From Leeuwenhoekiella sp044542075 (GTDB taxonomy: Bacteria; Bacteroidota; Bacteroidia; Flavobacteriales; Flavobacteriaceae), in NCBI RefSeq assembly GCF_044542075.1, contig NZ_JBITTU010000003.1, forward strand, positions 186,001 through 250,000: a stretch of DNA of 64,000 bases. The letters run 5' to 3'. Made by a program: the position numbers and the translations under genes. Of this stretch, positions 43,757 to 51,467 are shown one piece after another. Numbering within the stretch: position 1 is the stretch's first letter; each line of letters opens with the position of its first letter. The notes beneath the pieces are model-generated. The model was given only the letters and a program-made list of their open reading frames with translations, had not been told where the DNA came from and made no database searches.

Positions 43757-44833
43757 TTGAATAGCACAAGTTATACAGTTTTAGGAGTTATGAGTGGTAC
43801 CTCTCTCGACGGGGTAGACTTTGCGTACATACGATTTACAAAAAAGGATAACTGGGAATATGAGTTACTAGATTGTGAGACAATCGCCTACGAGCCTTTC
43901 TGGGTGTTGCGATTACGTGAGGCAGTTAGTCTATCTCAAAATGAATTGCAAGAGCTCGATGTAGTATATACAAGATATCTCGCAACGCTTATAAATGATT
44001 TTAGAAAACGGCATCCTTTAAAAAATCTTGATGCTATTGCTTCGCATGGTCATACGATTTTACATCAGCCAGATCAAGGCTATACGTATCAGATAGGTAA
44101 TTTGCCAGAGCTTGCTAAACTTTGCGAGAAATTAGTGATTTGCGATTTTAGAGTTGAGGATGTTGCTTTAGGCGGTCAGGGAGCTCCGTTAGTTCCTATA
44201 GGAGACTCCTTATTGTTTAATGCGTACGGAGCTTGTTTAAATATAGGTGGCTTTGCTAATATTTCTTTTTCAGAAAATAATACGCGTATCGCATATGATA
44301 TTTGTGCAACAAATATTGTTCTAAATAGTTTCACAACTAAGATTGGTTACGACTACGATAAGGATGGTGAGATTGCCGCATCAGGAACAATACATCAAGC
44401 ACTTTTAAGTGAATTGAATGCGCTGGCATTCTATAAAAATTCCTATCCAAAATCGTTAGGTTTAGAATGGGTAAAAGCTGTTGTTTTTCCTATTTTGGAG
44501 CGATCAGGACTAAGTGTTGAAGATCGTATAGCAACTTATACAGAGCACATGGCTGTTCAACTTGCCGAAGTTCTCAGAAATTGTAAGTCAATAACATCTT
44601 CAAACGGAGTTTTAGTCACTGGTGGAGGTGCTTATAATGTCTATTTAATGAAGCGCCTCGAAGAATTATCGGGTTTAAAAATCAAAAAAGCAGCTCCTAA
44701 AATGATAGAATTTAAAGAAGCGCTAATCTTTAGCTTTATGGGCGTTTTACGTTTGCGTAACACTATCAATGTGTTGCGTAGCGTTACAGGAGCTTCTGAA
44801 GATCACTGTGCAGGAAAGCTGTATTCACCTTAA
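43757..44833 (+). CDS. anmK: Anhydro-N-acetylmuramic acid kinase
   Basis: A 358-residue kinase that opens and phosphorylates 1,6-anhydro-MurNAc during cell-wall recycling. GVMSGTSLDGVDFAYI at 10-25 is the family's phosphate loop, ASHGHTILHQP and VTGGGAYN are further blocks. The start is TTG 43757. Length is normal. No other recycling gene is adjacent. Confidence 0.95.
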   Translation: MNSTSYTVLGVMSGTSLDGVDFAYIRFTKKDNWEYELLDCETIAYEPFWVLRLREAVSLSQNELQELDVVYTRYLATLINDFRKRHPLKNLDAIASHGHTILHQPDQGYTYQIGNLPELAKLCEKLVICDFRVEDVALGGQGAPLVPIGDSLLFNAYGACLNIGGFANISFSENNTRIAYDICATNIVLNSFTTKIGYDYDKDGEIAASGTIHQALLSELNALAFYKNSYPKSLGLEWVKAVVFPILERSGLSVEDRIATYTEHMAVQLAEVLRNCKSITSSNGVLVTGGGAYNVYLMKRLEELSGLKIKKAAPKMIEFKEALIFSFMGVLRLRNTINVLRSVTGASEDHCAGKLYSP

Positions 44834-44871
44834 TTTAATACGAAAACTATAGGGAAAACCGCCTAAGTAGT

Positions 44872-44879
44872 TATATTTG
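44872..44879 (+). promoter_or_regulatory. -7 box of glutamate-type dehydrogenase
   Basis: TATATTTG matches TAnnTTTG, 20 bases before the ATG at 44900. No good -33 element. Confidence 0.6.
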
Positions 44880-44899
44880 TCAACCTTCTAAATTATTTA

Positions 44900-46126
44900 A
44901 TGAAAGAATTACTAAAACGTTACGAAACTAAAGAGCCAGAGATTGTTTTTCATTGGAACGACCCCGAAACCGAAGCAGAAGGCTGGACGGTGATTAATTC
45001 GTTACGCGGAGGTGCCGCCGGTGGTGGTACGCGTATGCGAAAAGGTCTTGACCGCAATGAAGTACTTTCACTGGCCAAAACAATGGAAGTTAAATTCACG
45101 GTTTCTGGCCCGGCAATAGGCGGCGCTAAGAGTGGAATTAACTTTGACCCTAACGATCCACGTAAAAAAGGCGTCTTAGAACGCTGGTATGCAGCAGTAT
45201 CACCATTGCTTAAAAGTTATTACGGTACGGGTGGCGATCTTAATGTAGATGAGATACACGAAGTTATTCCCATTACTGAAGAAAGTGGTGTTTGGCATCC
45301 GCAGGAGGGTGTTTTTAATGGCCACTTTAGACCTACCGAAGCAGATAAAATTAATCGTATAGGTCAACTGCGCCAAGGTGTAATTAAAGTGCTCGAGAAT
45401 CAAAACTTTTCTCCAGACGTTTCTAGAAAATACACCGTTGCAGATATGATCACCGGGTATGGTGTGGCAGAAGCAGCTAGGCATTTTTACGATATCTATG
45501 GTGGAAACATCGAGGGTAAAAGAGCCGTTATACAAGGTTTTGGTAATGTAGGTTCTGCAGCAGCATATTATTTGGCACAGCAAGGAGCTAAAATTGTGGG
45601 AATCATAGATGCAGCAGGTGGACTTATAAAAGAAGAAGGGTTTTCTTTTGAAGAAATAAAAGAACTTTTTTTAAATAAAAATGGAAATAAATTAGAGGCA
45701 GATAATTTGATTCCCTTTGATGAGGTGAATGAAAAAATCTGGAGTATTAAAACAGAGATATTTGCACCTTGCGCAGCATCACGTCTGGTCAAAAAAGAAC
45801 AGATAGATGCAATGATTAATGCCGGTCTTGAGGTAATTAGCTGTGGTGCAAATGTGCCATTTGCAGATAAAGAAATTTTCTTTGGATCTATTATGGAACA
45901 CACCGATGCGCAGGTTTCGGTTATACCAGATTTTATATCTAATTGTGGTATGGCACGTGTCTTTGCTTATTTTATGGAGCGTCGTGTACAAATGACCGAT
46001 GAAGCAATTTTTAGCGATACTTCACAAACAATACGTGATGCGATTCAAAATACATATAATCATAATAGCAGTAATAAAAATATTAGCCGCACCGCATTTG
46101 AAATAGCATTGCAGCAGCTTATTTAA
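44900..46126 (+). CDS. Glu/Leu/Phe/Val dehydrogenase
   Basis: A 408-residue NAD(P)-dependent amino-acid dehydrogenase. The catalytic Lys77 lies in GGAKSGINFDP, the second block is GTGGDLNVDE, and the nucleotide-binding loop is GFGNVG at 210-215. It releases ammonia from an amino acid to the keto acid. Compared with classical GdhA it is shorter (about 410 against 440 residues), so the substrate could be glutamate or leucine. It precedes nhaD by 28 bases and may be cotranscribed. Confidence 0.93.
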   Translation: MKELLKRYETKEPEIVFHWNDPETEAEGWTVINSLRGGAAGGGTRMRKGLDRNEVLSLAKTMEVKFTVSGPAIGGAKSGINFDPNDPRKKGVLERWYAAVSPLLKSYYGTGGDLNVDEIHEVIPITEESGVWHPQEGVFNGHFRPTEADKINRIGQLRQGVIKVLENQNFSPDVSRKYTVADMITGYGVAEAARHFYDIYGGNIEGKRAVIQGFGNVGSAAAYYLAQQGAKIVGIIDAAGGLIKEEGFSFEEIKELFLNKNGNKLEADNLIPFDEVNEKIWSIKTEIFAPCAASRLVKKEQIDAMINAGLEVISCGANVPFADKEIFFGSIMEHTDAQVSVIPDFISNCGMARVFAYFMERRVQMTDEAIFSDTSQTIRDAIQNTYNHNSSNKNISRTAFEIALQQLI

Positions 46127-46154
46127 ATAATCATTAACCAACAACTAAACACAC

Positions 46155-47627
46155 ATGTTAAAATATTTTTTGGGTAACAGCCCACGCTGGTTTAAGTTAG
46201 CTATGGTAGCTTTCTTAGTTTTCAACGTCTTTGCTTACTACACTCTAGGGCCCATGGTAACCGCATGGATTTTTATAGGTGAGTTTATCTTTACATTGGC
46301 GATGGCTTTAAAATGCTATCCGCTTCAGTCTGGAGGTATACTTGCGTTAGAGGCATTAATATTAGGTCTTACCACTCCTGATGCTGCTTACGCAGAAGTT
46401 GCCCAAAATCTAGAGGTGGTATTGCTTTTAGTGTTTATGGTAGCGGGTATTTATTTTATGAAACCCATGCTTATGTTTATTTTTAGTAAGGTGTTTACTA
46501 AGATAAAATCTAAAGCTGTGCTTTCTATGTTATTTGTTTTCTTAGCAGCGATACTTTCAGCCTTCTTAGATGCTTTAACTGTAACTGCTGTATTAATAAG
46601 TGTTGCGGTAGGTTTTTATGGGGTTTATCACAAAATACACTCGAGTGCAACTGCAGATTATGATGAAGACTCTGTGTTAGACCGCAAAGCTCTAAGTGGT
46701 GAGACTTTAGAACAATTTAGAAGTTTCTTACGTAGTTTGATTATGCACGGTGTTGTAGGTACTGCTTTAGGTGGTGTTTGTACATTAGTAGGAGAGCCTC
46801 AAAACTTATTAATAGGTGAGAAGTTAGGGTGGGAGTTTGTTGAATTCTTTCAGCGCATGGCTCCTATAACTATACCTGTATTAATTTGTGGTTTAATTAC
46901 AACCTTTATTCTTGAAAAAACTAAAACTTTTGGTTTTGGAGCAAAACTTCCTGATGTTGCTCGTACTATTATAGAGAAATATACCGAAGAGGAAGATGAG
47001 AAACGTACTCCAAAAGAAGCTTTTGGTCTTTGGGTGCAAGGAGTTTCAGCGATACTTTTAATATTGAGTTTAGCATTGCACTTAGCTCCTGTAGGTTTTA
47101 TAGGTTTATTCTTAATCGTAGTACAAACTGCATTTATGGGTATTACAGATGAGCACAGTTTAGGAAAAGCTTTTGAAGAGGCATTACCATTTACAGGTCT
47201 TCTAGTAGTGTTCTTTGTAATTGTTGCTATGATTCACGATCAGCATTTATTTACTCCAATTATTGATTATGTGTTAAGTCTTCCTGTAGATGCTCAGCCC
47301 TCTATGTTTTATTTAGCTAATGGGGTACTATCGATGATTAGTGATAACGTATTTGTAGCTACCGTTTATATAAATGAAGTGCAGGTTGCTTATGATGCAG
47401 GTAACATTACCAGAGAACAGTTTAATCACTTAGCTGTAGCAATTAATACAGGTACAAACCTTCCTAGTGTTGCAACTCCTAATGGCCAGGCTGCATTCTT
47501 GTTTCTTTTAACTTCTTCACTAGCACCATTAATTAACTTGTCTTATGGTAAGATGGTGAAGATGGCATTGCCTTACACTATTGTTTTAGGAGGTGTAGGA
47601 TTAGCAGGAGTTTATTTTCTACTTTAA
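46155..47627 (+). CDS. nhaD: Sodium/proton antiporter NhaD
   Basis: A 490-residue membrane antiporter of the NhaD (ArsB/NhaD superfamily) type that exports sodium in exchange for protons. About 12 helices; blocks LSAFLDALTVTAVLISVAVGFYG, GGVCTLVGEPQNLLIGEKLGW and NTGTNLPSVATPNGQAAFLF are conserved. Typical of marine Flavobacteriaceae. It is upstream of exbB by 56 bases. Confidence 0.93.
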   Translation: MLKYFLGNSPRWFKLAMVAFLVFNVFAYYTLGPMVTAWIFIGEFIFTLAMALKCYPLQSGGILALEALILGLTTPDAAYAEVAQNLEVVLLLVFMVAGIYFMKPMLMFIFSKVFTKIKSKAVLSMLFVFLAAILSAFLDALTVTAVLISVAVGFYGVYHKIHSSATADYDEDSVLDRKALSGETLEQFRSFLRSLIMHGVVGTALGGVCTLVGEPQNLLIGEKLGWEFVEFFQRMAPITIPVLICGLITTFILEKTKTFGFGAKLPDVARTIIEKYTEEEDEKRTPKEAFGLWVQGVSAILLILSLALHLAPVGFIGLFLIVVQTAFMGITDEHSLGKAFEEALPFTGLLVVFFVIVAMIHDQHLFTPIIDYVLSLPVDAQPSMFYLANGVLSMISDNVFVATVYINEVQVAYDAGNITREQFNHLAVAINTGTNLPSVATPNGQAAFLFLLTSSLAPLINLSYGKMVKMALPYTIVLGGVGLAGVYFLL

Positions 47628-47683
47628 GCATATAATTAATATCTAATTTACACGTTAACAATATAACTAATTAATAAAAACTT

Positions 47684-48388
47684 ATGCTTACACTCTTGTT
47701 GCAAGAAGGTGCAGATACGCTACCATCACTTGCTGCCGAAGAAGAACCGGTAGAAAAAACGCTTTCTCTTTTAGACTTGTTAATGAGCGGTGGTTTACCC
47801 GGTCAAATCATTATACTGGTTCTTTTTGTTTTACTTTTTGTAGCAATCTATATTTACTTTGAGCGTCTTTTTGCAATTAAAGCGGCTTCCCAGATGGACA
47901 GCAACTTTATGAATCAAATTAAAGATCACGTTGCTAATGGCAATATTGAAGCTGCAAAAATTCTTTGTGCACAGCAAAATAGCCCGGTTTCTAGATTAAC
48001 AGCAAAAGGCATAAGCCGTATAGGCAGTCCCTTAGAAGATATCAATACCGCTATTGAAAATTCTGGAAAGCTAGAGGTTTACCGTCTTGAAAAAAATGTA
48101 AGCGTACTGGCAACTATTGCTGGAGCAGGTCCTATGATAGGTTTTTTAGGTACAGTTATAGGTATGGTGCTAGCCTTTCATCAACTAGCAACTAGCAGCG
48201 GGCAAGCAGAAATGGGTAACCTTGCAGAAGGTATTTACACAGCTATGACGACTACTGTTGCAGGTCTTATTGTTGGTATCATAGCATATATGGGATATAA
48301 TCATTTAGTTGTACGTACAGATAAAGTTGTGCACCAGATGGAGGCTACGGCTGTTGACTTCCTGGATATGTTAAACGAGCCTGCATAA
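47684..48388 (+). CDS. exbB: MotA/TolQ/ExbB proton channel protein
   Basis: A 234-residue inner-membrane protein with three membrane segments (about 35-57, 140-163, 185-205); the conserved block is GPMIGFLGTVIGMVLAFHQLA followed by YTAMTTTVAGLIVGI. With ExbD it energises TonB using the proton gradient. The gene leads exbD by one base. Confidence 0.95.
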   Translation: MLTLLLQEGADTLPSLAAEEEPVEKTLSLLDLLMSGGLPGQIIILVLFVLLFVAIYIYFERLFAIKAASQMDSNFMNQIKDHVANGNIEAAKILCAQQNSPVSRLTAKGISRIGSPLEDINTAIENSGKLEVYRLEKNVSVLATIAGAGPMIGFLGTVIGMVLAFHQLATSSGQAEMGNLAEGIYTAMTTTVAGLIVGIIAYMGYNHLVVRTDKVVHQMEATAVDFLDMLNEPA

Positions 48389-48389
48389 T

Positions 48390-48782
48390 ATGAATCTACG
48401 CGGAAGAAATAAAGTAAGCCCTGAGTTTAGTATGAGCTCCATGACAGATATTGTATTTCTGTTATTGGTTTTCTTCTTGCTAACCTCACCGGCCATTACA
48501 CCAGATGCATTAGACCTTATTTTGCCAAAGGCTAAAGGAAAGACCAGTAATCAACAGAATCTATCTGTAAGTATTACTAAAGATTTAGATATTTATGTAA
48601 ATAAAGAGCGTGTTACTCAAGCTAACTTAGAATCTTTTATTAATAGCGAATTAGTGGGGGTAGAAGACCCTACAATTATTTTAAGAGCAGAAGAGGGAGT
48701 GCCTATAGAAGAGGCCGTTAGCGTTATGGACATTGCAAACCGTAATAAGTATAAGATTGTTTTAGCGGTAAGGCCTAATTAA
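48390..48782 (+). CDS. exbD: Biopolymer transport protein ExbD
   Basis: A 130-residue protein with one membrane segment (about 18-36). FSMSSMTDIVFLLLVFFLL carries the conserved Asp that takes part in proton flow. The periplasmic part has the usual ExbD/TolR fold. It starts one base after exbB. A folded repeat and then tonB follow. Confidence 0.95.
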   Translation: MNLRGRNKVSPEFSMSSMTDIVFLLLVFFLLTSPAITPDALDLILPKAKGKTSNQQNLSVSITKDLDIYVNKERVTQANLESFINSELVGVEDPTIILRAEEGVPIEEAVSVMDIANRNKYKIVLAVRPN

Positions 48783-48787
48783 TTTTT

Positions 48788-48879
48788 GGGCGTTACGGCT
48801 AGGGCCGTCAGACTTTTCGGCTGTATCTTTTTTAATCGTAAAGAAGATAAAAAAGGATGCCGCCTCTATCCTTAACGCG
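48788..48879 (+). repeat. Folded intergenic repeat element between exbD and tonB
   Basis: The gap of 150 bases holds an element bounded by GGGCGTTACGGC (48788-48799) and CTTAACGCG (48871-48879), whose ends pair (GCGTTA/TAACGC). Inside, GTATCTTTTTT and AAAAAAGGATGC pair with few G-U pairs, forming a long hairpin. From memory, elements starting GGGCGTT and ending TAACGC recur between genes of many Flavobacteriaceae; this is not verified here. It could act as a processing or transcription-attenuation site in the operon. Confidence 0.5.
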
Positions 48880-48932
48880 ATACATCAAAGAGTAATATTC
48901 CTAATAAATATCATCCTTAATAAAACGCCATA

Positions 48933-49763
48933 TTGAGCTTTTTAGACACAAAATATAAACGCAAATCTTTTACTATAACAAGCATTTTGTATGCTCTGTT
49001 ACTAGTTGTTTTATTTTTTGCAGGATTAAAATATTTAGATCCACCTCCAGAAAGTGGTATTGCTATTAATTTTGGTACTTCAGATGTTGGGTCTGGTACA
49101 ATTCAGCCTACAGAGGCAATACAATCTGCTCCTCGTAATGCAACTCCAGAACCTCAAACGCAGCAATCTGCAGAGCTTAAGGAAGAAGTAGTTACTCAAG
49201 ATGTTGAGGAAGCTCCCGTGATTAAAAACGAACCTAAAAAAGAAATTAAAAAGCCGGTTACTGAGCAGCCTAAAAAGGTGGTGACAAAACCGGTCGAAGC
49301 TAAAAAACCAGATCCTAAGCCAGATAAATCTACCACAGATGCACTTTCAAGCATTCTTAATGGACCAAAAAGTAACGGTACTGCTAGCGGTGGCGAAGGC
49401 AACGATAACAAGGCAGGTGATAAAGGTGATCCTAATGGGGATCCTAATGCATCTAGTTATTACGGTACCGGAAAAGGTCTTGACGGGGACGGTAATTACC
49501 AGTTAGGCGGTCGTAAGGCTTTAAGTAAACCTAAACGTATACAAGAATGCAACGAAGCAGGTATTGTAGTTGTAAGCATAGAGGTTGACCGTAATGGTAA
49601 TGTAATCAAAGCAACTCCGGGAGTGCGAGGTACTACGAACAACAGCAGATGCCTTTTAGATCCTGCACGAGCAGCTGCGCTTGCTACAAAGTTTAATGGA
49701 GATACAGATGCTCCATCACGCCAAATAGGCAAAATCGTCTATAAGTTTAGCTTGTCAGAATAA
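48933..49763 (+). CDS. tonB: Energy transducer TonB-like protein
   Basis: A 276-residue protein starting at TTG 48933. One membrane anchor lies at 12-34. A long Pro/Lys/Glu-rich linker (about 65-150, with repeats such as KKPVTEQPKKVV) spans the periplasm. A C-terminal domain (about 205-276, GIVVVSIEVDRNGNVIKATPG ... YKFSLSE) is related to TonB_C/TolA C-terminal folds. It energises outer-membrane receptors, such as the SusC at 24-27 kb. Its TAA overlaps the folC ATG. Confidence 0.88.
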   Translation: MSFLDTKYKRKSFTITSILYALLLVVLFFAGLKYLDPPPESGIAINFGTSDVGSGTIQPTEAIQSAPRNATPEPQTQQSAELKEEVVTQDVEEAPVIKNEPKKEIKKPVTEQPKKVVTKPVEAKKPDPKPDKSTTDALSSILNGPKSNGTASGGEGNDNKAGDKGDPNGDPNASSYYGTGKGLDGDGNYQLGGRKALSKPKRIQECNEAGIVVVSIEVDRNGNVIKATPGVRGTTNNSRCLLDPARAAALATKFNGDTDAPSRQIGKIVYKFSLSE

Positions 49764-50986
49764 TGAATTACGATGAAACGCTGCACTGGATGTTTGGGAG
49801 ACTTCCCATGTTTCAGCGTCAGGGCGCTGCAGCTTATAAAAATAATCTCGATAATATTTTACTTCTAAGTGAGCACTTAGGAAATCCTCACAAGCATTTT
49901 AAGAGTATCCATATTGCTGGCACAAATGGCAAGGGCTCAACGAGTCATATGATTGCTTCTGTACTTCAGGAGGAAGGCTATTCAACCGGGTTATACACAT
50001 CACCACATTTAAAAGATTTTAGAGAGCGTATACGAGTTAATGGAGTAATGGCTGAAGAGTTATTCGTTATTCAGTTTATAAAAAAGCACAAACAATTTCT
50101 TGAAGATAATGAGCTGTCATTTTTTGAGCTAACCGTAGGTATGGCTTTTCAATATTTTGCAGATAAGCAAGTTGATATTGCTGTTATAGAGGTAGGATTA
50201 GGAGGACGACTTGATGCAACTAATATTATAACTCCAATACTTTCAGTAATTACAAACATTGGCTTAGATCATACCGTATTTTTAGGAACAACTATATCTC
50301 AAATTGCCGGAGAAAAAGCAGGTATTATCAAGAATCGCATTCCGGTAGTCATAGGAGAGCGACAGGAAGAGACGACAACTGTTTTTAAGTCTGTAGCTTT
50401 GCAAAATGATGCTCCTATATATTTTACAGATGAGTCTGATTACCCTGAGTTAGCGAGTGAGTTAAAAGGTAATTATCAGCAAAGAAATAAGCAAACCGTA
50501 CAAAAAGCAATTGAAGTTTTAAATAACACCACAGGTTTTGAGATTTCTCAACGTGCTCTAGAAGCTGGAGTAAAATGTGTAGTTACAAATACCGGTTTCT
50601 TAGGAAGATGGCAGGTGCTTCAAGAAGTTGGTCCTAAAATTATTTGTGACACCGGTCATAATGCTGAAGGTCTTACATATGTAACTACCCAACTCAAAAA
50701 GGAAAAATTTAACCAGCTTCATATTGTATTAGGAGTGGTTTCTGATAAAGAATTGAGTACGGTACTGCCTTTGTTTCCTAAAAATGCACACTACTACTTT
50801 AGCAAACCTGAAGGGCCGCGTGGTCTTGATGAGTCAATTTTAAAAGAAAAAGCTGCACACTTTGGTTTACTAGGAAAAAAATATGAAAATATTTCAGAAG
50901 CGTTTACAGCGGCAAAACAGACTTCAAAACCTGATGATCTGATATTTATAGGTGGGAGTACATTTGTGGTTGCAGAAGTGATTTAA
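49763..50986 (+). CDS. folC: Folylpolyglutamate/dihydrofolate synthase
   Basis: A 407-residue Mur-ligase-family enzyme that adds glutamates to folates. The ATP loop is GTNGKGSTSH (about 54-63), and the second block is VGLGGRLDATNI with SVITNIGLDHT. Start overlaps the tonB stop by one base (TAATG). A single enzyme probably performs both dihydrofolate synthase and polyglutamate synthase roles. Confidence 0.95.
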   Translation: MNYDETLHWMFGRLPMFQRQGAAAYKNNLDNILLLSEHLGNPHKHFKSIHIAGTNGKGSTSHMIASVLQEEGYSTGLYTSPHLKDFRERIRVNGVMAEELFVIQFIKKHKQFLEDNELSFFELTVGMAFQYFADKQVDIAVIEVGLGGRLDATNIITPILSVITNIGLDHTVFLGTTISQIAGEKAGIIKNRIPVVIGERQEETTTVFKSVALQNDAPIYFTDESDYPELASELKGNYQQRNKQTVQKAIEVLNNTTGFEISQRALEAGVKCVVTNTGFLGRWQVLQEVGPKIICDTGHNAEGLTYVTTQLKKEKFNQLHIVLGVVSDKELSTVLPLFPKNAHYYFSKPEGPRGLDESILKEKAAHFGLLGKKYENISEAFTAAKQTSKPDDLIFIGGSTFVVAEVI

Positions 50987-51003
50987 TTATTTTTGAAAAA
51001 GTG

Positions 51004-51034
51004 TTTGGTATATTTAAAAGTTGGTTTATATTTG
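51004..51034 (+). promoter_or_regulatory. Consensus promoter of the first tRNA-Val
   Basis: TTTG (51004-51007), a 19-base spacer and TATATTTG (51027-51034) match the Bacteroidota consensus exactly, 12 bases before the tRNA 5' end. Confidence 0.9.
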
Positions 51035-51045
51035 CACCCTCTAAA

Positions 51046-51120
51046 GGGCAATTAGCTCAGTTGGTTCAGAGCACCTCGTTTACACCGAGGGGGTCGGGGG
51101 TTCGAATCCCTCATTGCCCA
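51046..51120 (+). tRNA. tRNA-Val (anticodon TAC)
   Basis: A 75-base cloverleaf: acceptor arms GGGCAAT/ATTGCCC, anticodon stem CCTCG/CGAGG with loop TTTACAC (anticodon TAC), TPsiC arm GGGGGTTCGAATCCC. The discriminator is A and CCA is not encoded. Confidence 0.97.
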
Positions 51121-51122
51121 CT

Positions 51123-51151
51123 AAGGTTTCCAGAATTGGAAACCTTTTTTT
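51123..51151 (+). terminator. Terminator between the two tRNA-Val genes
   Basis: AAGGTTTCC/GGAAACCTT hairpin with seven T, so the two tRNAs are at least partly separate transcripts. Confidence 0.85.
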
Positions 51152-51223
51152 ATCCTTTAGCAAGAGATAGCAAACAAAATAGTTTGGTGTTTTTAATAAG
51201 GGTTTACAATTACGCCGGTATAA

Positions 51224-51298
51224 GGGCAATTAGCTCAGTTGGTTCAGAGCACCTCGTTTACACCGAGGGGGTCGGGGGTTCGAATCCCTCATTGCCCA
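51224..51298 (+). tRNA. tRNA-Val (anticodon TAC), second identical copy
   Basis: Identical in all 75 bases to the copy at 51046-51120 and in the next four bases (CTAA). The gap is 103 bases. Its own promoter is weak (TTTG at 51183 with a poor -7 box), so read-through from the first copy may matter. Confidence 0.97.
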
Positions 51299-51300
51299 CT

Positions 51301-51332
51301 AAAGGCTTCGCAGAAATGTGAAGCCTTTTTTT
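51301..51332 (+). terminator. Terminator after the second tRNA-Val
   Basis: AAAGGCTTC/GAAGCCTTT hairpin followed by a T-run. Confidence 0.85.
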
Positions 51333-51422
51333 ATTAAATAAATTTAGGATAAGAATTTGCCGAATCATCAGGACTTCGTTTCATCGCTATTTCATATCAT
51401 AAAAATTTTTGAGTTCTTAAAT

Positions 51423-51450
51423 AAAAAAGCTTCTGTTTTCAGGAAGTCTT
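51423..51450 (-). terminator. Terminator of the peptidase operon (minus strand)
   Basis: On the minus strand, CTTCCTG AAAA CAGAAG with a one-base bulge is followed by a T-run, 18 bases past the DPP gene stop. Confidence 0.65.
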
Positions 51451-51467
51451 TCTACGGTGATTTTCTG

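Noticed and set aside
45200..45903. Minus-strand frames inside the dehydrogenase gene
   Set aside because: They overlap a well-conserved gene and show no family features.
51001..51321. A 106-codon open frame across both tRNA-Val genes
   Set aside because: It consists mainly of the two tRNAs and their terminators and its repeated peptide is the tRNA translated. Not a gene.
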